Position numbers and translations under genes: made by a program
Notes under the pieces: generated by a model
What the model was told of the DNA's origin: nothing
Database searches by the model: none
Seen by the model: only the letters and a program-made list of their open reading frames with translations
DNA from: Lytechinus variegatus
Taxonomy: Eukaryota; Echinodermata; Echinoidea; Temnopleuroida; Toxopneustidae
Direction of reading: 5' to 3'
Length of the DNA stretch: 64,000 bases
Assembly: GCF_018143015.1 (NCBI RefSeq)
Contig: NC_054741.1
Coordinates: forward strand, 37,724,510 to 37,788,509
In this document: positions 56,320-64,000 of the stretch, piece by piece
Layout of the letters: each line of letters begins with the position of its first letter
Numbering within the stretch: the first letter of the stretch is position 1

Positions 56320-58400
56320 TATGTCCAGGAAGATTATCTTCTCCCAAATAATTTGATACCATATTTACGCTTGGATAATCGGTAGGTATTTATTGCAATG
56401 ATGTAAATTTGGACTTGCGTCAAAGTATATACGCAAGACTGCAAAGAATGAATCCAGATGACTATGATGTCAAAATCCTACATACATGAGTTACCAAACA
56501 TATTGCTAATCCATTTTAATGAAATTAACTTGATAATTGATACTTAAATGTGTTTATTAAGCAATGATAACGTAAAATACTGAAAAGGTGAGTTGAAATG
56601 GATTTTAATGCAACCCTTGTAGGATCATGACATCATTGGCAACTGGATTCATTCCTTGCAGTCATGCCGTAATTTGGCGCAAATCAAATTTTACATCGCT
56701 GCCAAGAATGGCTTGGTGTAAAAATGGCACAGGTTCCTCTGCCATTTTTACCTATCACCGCAAAGAATACCTCCCAGCGTTAACATACAATCATGAAAAT
56801 GGTATCAAAGTATTTGGGAAAACATACTCTTTCAATCATTATGTGTTCATGGCATATTTTTTTCCTTGAATAGGGATTTATCCGGGGGATCTATGAGGTG
56901 TCATTTTTTTACTCACACGGTATAATAGCAGCGCGTGATTCGTTAAGGGTGAGCACGGGGTGGGGGCAACCTTAAGATTTCTGTGGAAAAAAATGTTTTT
57001 CAAGTTTTAAACAATCACCTCAAGTTTTAAAGTTTTTTCAAGATGATCTACTTGTAGGCCTATTAATGAGCAGGAACGATTGGATGAGTGCTGAAAATAA
57101 CTCTCACGTATGGAGGAGGTTACTTAGGAAAATTGTGATGAGAAACTGTCCGTCTTATTCCCCCTCAACTCAAGGGTTGTAGACATGAACAAACCCCCAA
57201 AAAATGCTGATCCTAGTATGATAAATTCTTAACTATTTATATCTATGATAAGTACGTTCTTCTATCAATAATTTCTTATATGAACTGCATACATTTAGGC
57301 CTAAAATTTGAATATTTTTTCGTCCGTTTTCTACAGAAGTTTTCCTTCATTATTTAGGGTATCCGAGCATGGCCTTCACACGGAACTTCAAATTTCCATA
57401 TAAAAATTCATAAGAGAGATCCCTGTTGATTCCTAACGTGACATTAACACCCTTATCATGCCTATAAGTCTGATTTTTCATTCTTAAGAAAATTTAAAGT
57501 TAGTATTTCGGTCTTTGCATTTCCATGCATAGAATTATTGCATGATAACGTAAAACATGTGAACACAAATTTATTGGAACTTACTCGATGTACATGTAGC
57601 AGGCTAGGCCTAGACTCCGTCTCTAGAGAGAATATTGGTGACGACCCTCAGTCGATGAGAAATGCAGAAGAAAATGGCGATAAATCAACCACGCCTTAAT
57701 TATTCTCGATATTCATCTTGATCTATATGACCCGAAATAGGATTAAACCATTTTTGGACGGGTAAAGTGGAAATGTAAATTCTCGAGAGGAAGAGATCAG
57801 CTCTAGGTCTATTTGTTTTTTTCTTTTAATCAACAGCATCAAAATAATCTAGCATCACAATAATCAAACAGAAATGAAATTTCAATTCATATTGATATTG
57901 CCCTTTTCCAGTATTATCCTCTTATGAATTCCAATTTCTCGTTTTGTTTTGATCATGTTGATGTTGCCAAATTTACAGTCACGTGATAACATTACATTAT
58001 CTTTGGGATTCCCACAGCTGAAGTTGGACTTTCCTGCCGGCGCCCGGAGTGGGCTATTTTTTACCAACGGAAAAAGATTCAAGTCATTCAGTTCATTCTG
58101 AACATTTTGATATATAAATGATTCTCATTGGATGAAAAAAAACCGTCAAAATATTAAACAAATTGGAGCCTCCGTCTGATTTGGGGAACTTTGCTACATT
58201 TGCGCATTTCATTTCTCCACGAGGGAGGGGAAGAGAAAACCCGACACCGGGTAGATTGAATGAGAAAAAGATGAAGAAGAGAGGCGACATTAATTTTGTA
58301 CTAATCTTCAGTAAATAATCACGTAGGCAGAGAGCGATGAGACAGCTAATGAATTGCATCTCACATTCCTTGAAAAGAAAATGACAAGAAACAATGCCTG
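56320..58400. other. No gene seen
   Basis: No supported exon or element ends. Probably intron or upstream DNA of the minus-strand gene. Confidence 0.5.
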
Positions 58401-58419
58401 CTGAAAATAAACAGTCTCA

Positions 58420-58760
58420 ATAAATCGCCGTACGTGTCCCTCCCACCATGCCCACCTCCGTGTCACCCTTGCTCTAAATAGAACGGTCGCGAACCTAGCG
58501 TGATCCCATTCGATCCAATCGGATTCAACCGCACAGCTGAGCGACATTGTACGCTTACTAGTAGTCGGTTCTGATCTGTGTGTGCGCGCGCGCAGCTGAC
58601 CCGGGCGCGCGTTTCCGTTTTACACCCTGGCGAAGGCATTTTCCGGAAAAGTAGCCAAAAAGCGACTAGTGAAGAGTCTACGTCTACGTTTGTTTACATT
58701 ATCAGCTGGGCGCGCGATCCAAAGTCCGCACCGAAGTTATCCGCAGAACATACCGTAAAT
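58420..58760 (-). promoter_or_regulatory. CpG-rich candidate promoter of the minus-strand gene
   Basis: A local island of GC/CpG-rich DNA (GCGCGCGCGCAGCTGACCCG, GGGCGCGCG) in AT-rich surroundings. A minus-strand donor-like ACTA|GTAAGC lies at about 58,558, so a first non-coding exon could end there and splice to 55,956. It could equally serve a gene on the other strand outside the window. Confidence 0.3.
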
Positions 58761-58834
58761 GCAGCTGAGCTTATCATACTTTCCAGGTTCAATACGAATG
58801 TTTGCCTTGATCATTTGCCTTGCCGATTTGCTGA

Positions 58835-59570
58835 TGTCTGTCTTTCTCTCTATCTGTCTATATATCTATCTCTCAAATTCTATCTCTATCTATCTATGTA
58901 ACTGCAGTATCTATCTATCTAATAATCTTCTCTGTCTCTCTCATTCTTTATCTAACATCTCAAATTCTCTCACTCTCTCTATCTATCCATCCATCTGTCT
59001 GTCTTTCTCTATTTCTCTCTATCTATTTATCTATCTATTTTTAACTATCTATCTGTTAATTTGTTAATATTCTTTGTCTCTCTCCCTCTTTATCTATCTA
59101 ACATCTATCTATCTCTCATCTATCTATCTCTCAAATCCTCTATCTATCCATCTGTCTGTCTTTCTCTATTTCTCTCTCTCATATCTATCTATATATGTAT
59201 CTATCTATAAAGTGTTAATTTGTCTATCTTCTCTGTCTCTCTCATTCTTTATCTTTCTATCTATCTAACTATCTGTCTCTCAAATTCTCTCTCCTTCTCT
59301 AGCATCTGTCTGTCTTTTTTCTCTCTTTCTCTTTGTCCGTCCATATTTCTATCTATAACATCTCTCTCTCCCCCCCCCCTCTCCCTCTATAATATATCGA
59401 CCTCTCTGTCTCTCCCCTCTCTCTATTTACGGCTATCTATTCATCCATCTCTCCCCTTTCTCTCTCTTTCTATCTATCTATCCACCTCTCTCCCTCTCTC
59501 TGTCCCTCTCTCTATTTCTATCTATCTATCTGTCTGTCTATCTTGTCTCTATCTATTTATCAGTCTTCTA
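58835..59570. repeat. Long (TCTA/TCTC)n microsatellite region
   Basis: About 735 bp of TCTA, TCTC and related tetramers. The long plus-strand frames here are Ser/Leu/Tyr-rich artefacts. It ends exactly where transposon copy B begins. Confidence 0.9.
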
Positions 59571-60555
59571 CAGTGCGTATCAAAAAAAAGTTTACACTTA
59601 GAAAAAATCCTGTAAAATTATTTATTTGTAATATCCTGACGATTTTTCCACATTTTAGCATTGGTACAGATCCATTTAAGCAAATGACGATATAACTGTC
59701 GAAAAATATTTCCGCTTGAGTGAGCACCACTTACTTTTGAAAAGTTGGTGAAAAATGATTTGCGCAGAACTTTGAAATAGTTATGCGAATAAGAGTAAAC
59801 CTTAATCATGAAGAACACGTGGAAATTAGCAAGTAAAATTGATATGAAGATATCTTTTACCTTTTTAAACTTGTTTCCTTGCCCGAAACACTTCGAAGAG
59901 TGCATTGCGCCCCATCCCACTCCCCCACACAATGAGTCCATCGTGACGATATTTGCTTTACACTGAGCTGTGATTTACATGAAATGGCTAAGGCTTGATT
60001 TTCATTTTGTTAATCATTGCCAAGCTTGGGAAAAGTGTGGAGAAACAAGTATTAAATGAAAATGAAATGTAAACCAAATTTAAATGATAAAAACTTAGTG
60101 AAAAATGCTGGAGATGTCTGATATAAACTTTTGTTCAGATTCAGTTGTGTCCTCAGATCCAGCTGGCACAAAAAGGGTAAAGGTTGTGCTTACTAAGTGT
60201 TGAAATTTCAAATTTGGGCGGCAAAACTGTTACAAAATGCTTGAATGTATCCGTTTTATTTCAATTGGCTAAAAGTGCTAGGGAAATTTATGAGAAATGC
60301 TTCGCAGGGTAAGTTTGATTTCACCCTTACCCCTTGACACCGCGTGAAAACAAGCATTTCTGCGCAAACAGATTTTTGCGAGCTTTACCAAAATGGACAG
60401 TGCTCACTCAAGTGTAACATTCTGTCAAAACTTTTACTTTCATTGGATAGATGAGACCCAAACCCATATTTATATGTGAAAAAATTACCCACATGTTGTA
60501 TATTTTTTAATTCCCAGGGCTTTTTCAAAGTGTAAACTTTTTTTGATACGCACTG
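59571..60555. mobile_element. TA-flanked Tc1/mariner-like non-autonomous element, copy B
   Basis: 985 bp with ends CAGTGCGTATCAAAAAAAAG and CTTTTTTTGATACGCACTG bordered by TA (59,569-59,570; 60,556-60,557). In the opposite orientation to copy A at 50,236-51,186. No transposase. Confidence 0.85.
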
Positions 60556-60689
60556 TATAGTCTATCTTTCGGCAGCTTCTGAGTGTATCAATCCATCAAA
60601 CTTCAATTTGTCTTTCCATTATAATTATCTGTTTATTTTGATTTTGTCTGTCATTCTATTCATTTAGTTAATAATTTATTTAAAAACAA

Positions 60690-60795
60690 GTGGAATGCCT
60701 CTGGCCGTCTCACCTGCATCACGCGGTTCAATATAGCAGCAGTGCTGACTTTGAAAACTACTCTAACTCGCACAAGATGTTCAGTGATACATAGT
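60690..60795. mobile_element. End fragment of the tandem-arm foldback family
   Basis: CAAGTGGAATGCCTCTGGCC, TCTCACCTGCATCACGCGGT and TTCAGTGATAC match the left end of the element at 42,023. The rest is missing. Confidence 0.65.
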
Positions 60796-61339
60796 CCAGT
60801 CATTTTAAATTTTCACTTGGAACAAATTGCAACAGAATTTATTTCAATGCAGAACGTTTCTTTGAGGTCCATAGAAGACCATACTAAAAGTCCCAGAAAA
60901 TCCGAATAGGGGAAAGTGTTCTAATTTGCATAAACATAATGGTTAATTTTGGTCATATTCGCTCATTAAGTTTACGTAGCAGACGACGCCAGTGTATACT
61001 ATGTACTCAGACCCCAATTGCAAATCATATCAATTCCTGCCTCGATATACTATAAACATTGACTTCCTCAAACTATCGCTGTATCATAAATATCAGTAAG
61101 CAAAGATTTATACCACAAGGACATTGTTACTATTAATATTAAATACATAAATTCGATTCTGTTTGGACTGTATTAATTGTTTAACATGAAAGGGTCTAGG
61201 CACGGAAACTATATGCTAGTCACGTGACATTGTACACCAAAATAATGACATTTTCTGCTTGCTCGATCTCAAAGTTCAAGAGAAAAATAAGATGTATAGC
61301 TATTAGACCTGCCACATCCTATTATACTACTATTTAACT
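60796..61339. other. No gene seen
   Basis: AT-rich DNA without recognised elements. Confidence 0.5.
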
Positions 61340-63260
61340 GTATACCAAAGTAGCACTTTTTTCCGTATTTTGCCAATTTATGGGAAAAATCTGTCAATTT
61401 GGAGCCCCTGAAGAGGGAAGGGGTCGATGCGCCGTATGTTGCCAATTTATGGGAAAATCTGTCAATTTGTAGTCCCTGAAGAGGGAAGGGTCGATGCGCT
61501 GATAGACTAAACCTACTCATCTTTAAGTTTCAAATAATAAATGTGACTTAACCATATAGCAGAAATGCCTTTTGCCCGAATGGGGGGGGGGGGTGTCAAA
61601 AACTGCAATTTTGAGACTTCGGGAACCCCTAAGGGAGGTATAGGCTTTGCTGGGCCAGCACTTCTTCATTGTAGTTGATGGAGGAAAATCTACTTTTTTA
61701 TCTCCAACTGGTTACGAAACAATGAAAGAAGTTTGCTATATAAGCAGAAACAACGTTTTGCCTTAATAGGGGCTCCAAATTGGCAGATTTTCCCCATAAA
61801 TTATAAATAAAATAAGAAGGGGAAAATAGGCAAAAAGGGTGGGGAGACTTAGGGAACCCCTGAGGGGGTAGGCTTTGCTGAGCCAGAACTTCTTATGTAG
61901 CTGATATAACGGATTTTTTTTTAAATGTCCAAGTGGTTACGAAACAATGAAGGTGGTTTGCTATATAGCAGAAATGCCTTTTGCCTGAATAGGGGGGGTC
62001 AAACACTGCAATTTTGTTTTTAAGAAAGAGGAAAAATAAGCACAAAAGGGTGGAAAGACTTCGGAACCTCTAAGGGGGGTAGGCTTTGCTGAGCCAACAC
62101 TTCTTTATTGTAGTTGATAGAGGAAAATCTACTTTTTTATCTCCAAGTGGTTACAAAACAATTAAAGAAATTTGCTATAGAGCAGAAACAACGTTTTGCA
62201 CCAATAGGGGCTCCAAATTGGCAGATTTTCCCCATAAATTATAAATAAAATAAGGAGGGGAAAATAGGCAAAAATGGTGGGGAGACTTAGGGAACCTCTG
62301 AAGGGGGTAGGCTTTGCTGAGCCAGCACTTCTCTATATGTAGCTGATAAAGGATTTTATCTCCAAGTGGTTACGAAACAATGAAAGTGGTTTGCTATATA
62401 TACATATACATGTATATACAAATTTTTTTGCATCAATGAGGGCTCCGAATTGATAGATTTTTCCATAAATAGGCAAAATATGGAAAAGGGATGGTTGACT
62501 TCGGCAAACCCCTGAGAGGTAGGGCTTGCTGTGCCAGCACTTCTTTGTATGTAGCTGATGGAAGAAAATCAAATTTTGTTATCTCCAAGTGGTTCCAAAG
62601 AATAAAAGTGGTCTACTGCAAAGGGGGAAACGCCTTTTACCTCATTGGGGCTCCAAAATTTTACAAGAAATGGGTAAAATACGCTTAAGGGGTGGGGTGA
62701 TTTCAGCAGCTCCCTAAAGGATGTAGGCTTTGATGTGCCAGCACTTCTTTATACGTAGCACATAGACAAAAGACTACTCTTTTGTTTCCAAGTGGTTTTA
62801 AAACACTAAAAGTGGCTTACACTGTAGCAGAAACATCTTGCCTCAATGAGGGCTCCGGATTTATAGATTTTTCCATAATTTGGCAAAATATGGAAAAGGG
62901 GTGATTGACTTTAGCAAACCCCGCAGGGGATAGACTTTGTTGTGCCAGCACTTCTTTAAATTTAGCTGATAGAAGAAAGTCTATTTTTCCATCCCCAAGT
63001 GCTTACAAAACAAGTAAATCGGTTTACTGCAAAGGGGAAACGCCTATTGCCTCAATGGAGCTAAAATTTGTGCGAATTTTCCAAGAAATGAGCAAAATAC
63101 AAAAAGGGGTTGGTGACTTCAGAAGACCCCTGAAAGGGTAGGCTTTGATGTGCCATCACTTCTTTATATGTAACTCAAAGAGAAAAGCCTACTCTTTTGC
63201 CTCCAAGTGATTTCTAGACAATAAAAAGTTTTTTCTTTGTAGCAAAACACCGCGTTGTCA
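61340..63260. repeat. Satellite-like array, ~210-bp units, about nine copies
   Basis: Units recur at about 61,558, 61,743, 61,968, 62,180, 62,400, 62,615, 62,826, 63,033 and 63,240. Each carries TAGGCTTTGCTGAGCCAGCA-like, ATCTCCAAGTGGTTACGAAA-like and GGGGCTCCAAATTGGCAGAT-like phrases. In the first half, alternate units are more alike (GCAGAAATGCCTTTTGCC versus GCAGAAACAACGTTTTGC), suggesting a ~425-bp dimer. It is preceded by two ~80-bp units (61,365-61,500) with TGCCAATTTATGGGAAAA. Confidence 0.8.
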
Positions 63261-64000
63261 CATTGGGGGCTCCAAAAAGCACGATATTTTTAATAGTTGA
63301 GCTACGGATAAGGGGTAACTTTGACAAGCTATTGCGGGACTATGCTGTGATGTTCTTCAACGTAATTGCATATGCATCCTCTTACTTTTTCTAAGAAATT
63401 TCATTAACATAAAAGTTACTTTCAAATGAAGAAAAAGCCCTTTGCCCACATATCAATTTAAGTAATATACACCTTTGTATCGCTAGACGTCATTGTATTT
63501 ACGCGTGTTAGTCACACCAACAAAGGCGAGGCAAGACCGATTTAGTTTATTGTACTATCTTCAAAGGCATCCAAGCGATCGCGTTGTAGTCGATATAACA
63601 GGTTGACTGGACACGGAGGTTGGTTTTTGGTGTCACTTTATCGCAATATCGCATAATACATTCGGATGTATTTGCCCTTAATCTAAGCAAGTTAAGACAT
63701 TAATACTGTTATGAAGCATATCAATTTTTTCGTTGATATATCCCCTTTCTTGTCGAATGCTGATATTTAACATTAGTTGTTGATGCTAATGTTAAAACAG
63801 AAAGATTTCAATGCACATGCAAATTTTTGACCGAAAACACCAAAATTTTGGCATAATTTCTCACATTTTTCGAAAAATATGAACCGGACAGTCCCGGAAA
63901 CGATTGCAACCGATTTATGATATCTTAATCATAGTGAATTGCGTATTCATTTCAAGATTTTTCCAATATGTGTAAAAAAAATATTAAGGATAAGGCATGT
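63261..64000. other. No gene seen to window end
   Basis: Decayed edge of the satellite, then AT-rich DNA. Confidence 0.5.

Noticed and set aside
56627-56869. 80-codon plus-strand ORF
   Set aside because: No domain, no splice context and no repeat support. Likely chance.
58578-59615. Several overlapping plus-strand ORFs of 64-131 codons
   Set aside because: They are translations of the (TCTA/TCTC)n tract (Ser, Leu, Tyr, Ile repeats) with no gene context.

Overview
This is eukaryotic nuclear DNA: AT-rich, dominated by introns and transposons, with spliced genes and no bacterial gene layout. The dense mix of small foldback transposons, especially the TTAA-flanked 'AAAGGACAAGTCCACC' family and the 'GGGGAGCGTTTCATGAAAGG' family, together with a 2A-like peptide exon and a stonustoxin-like/FN3/GTPase gene, points to an echinoderm, most likely a sea urchin (Lytechinus-like). 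That assignment is inference from familiarity and was not searched.

Two host genes can be supported. (1) A plus-strand KMT5A-like SET-domain gene runs from about 12.8 kb (GC-rich promoter and 5' exon) to its stop at 22,212. Its exons are short and phase-consistent, two of them are tandem duplicates, and it ends in a small C-terminal domain. The exon for the second half of the SET domain cannot be found, so the gene looks broken or the exon has been lost. (2) A minus-strand gene encodes a large multidomain protein: stonustoxin(SNTX)-like N-terminus, helical middle, thioredoxin-like segment, two FN3 domains and a P-loop GTPase. Its start exon (43,447-43,610) carries a 2A translational-recoding motif preceded by a hydrophobic stretch. 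A 40-nt 5'UTR exon (55,917-55,956) and a CpG-rich region at 58.4-58.8 kb are candidates for its upstream part. Its last coding stretch is split by two transposons: a 500-bp element with an 8-bp target duplication (35,877-36,376) and a 5.66-kb PIF/Harbinger-like element with a 3-bp CTG duplication (30,182-35,837). The orphaned C-terminal codons, stop codon and a polyadenylation signal still lie beyond them at 29.9-30.18 kb.

Layout: 0-12.7 kb, intergenic with many MITEs, several nested. 12.8-22.3 kb, SET gene with MITEs and a large nested foldback in its introns. 22.3-27.2 kb, no gene seen. 27.2-28.75 kb, an L1/Tx1-like LINE fragment followed by a 54-bp minisatellite. 29.9-43.6 kb, the SNTX-like gene with its insertions. 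41-50 kb, SINEs, a foldback element with tandemly repeated arms, a decayed reverse transcriptase, and tandem duplications. 50.2-51.2 and 59.6-60.6 kb, two opposed copies of one TA-flanked non-autonomous DNA transposon. 52.1-54.9 kb, a MITE split by a 5'-truncated jockey/CR1-like LINE. 58.8-59.6 kb, a long (TCTA/TCTC)n tract. 61.3-63.3 kb, a ~210-bp satellite array.

The most interesting signals are the 2A-like exon spliced in phase to an SNTX-like GTPase gene, the double transposon break of that gene's 3' end, and the SET gene missing half of its catalytic domain.
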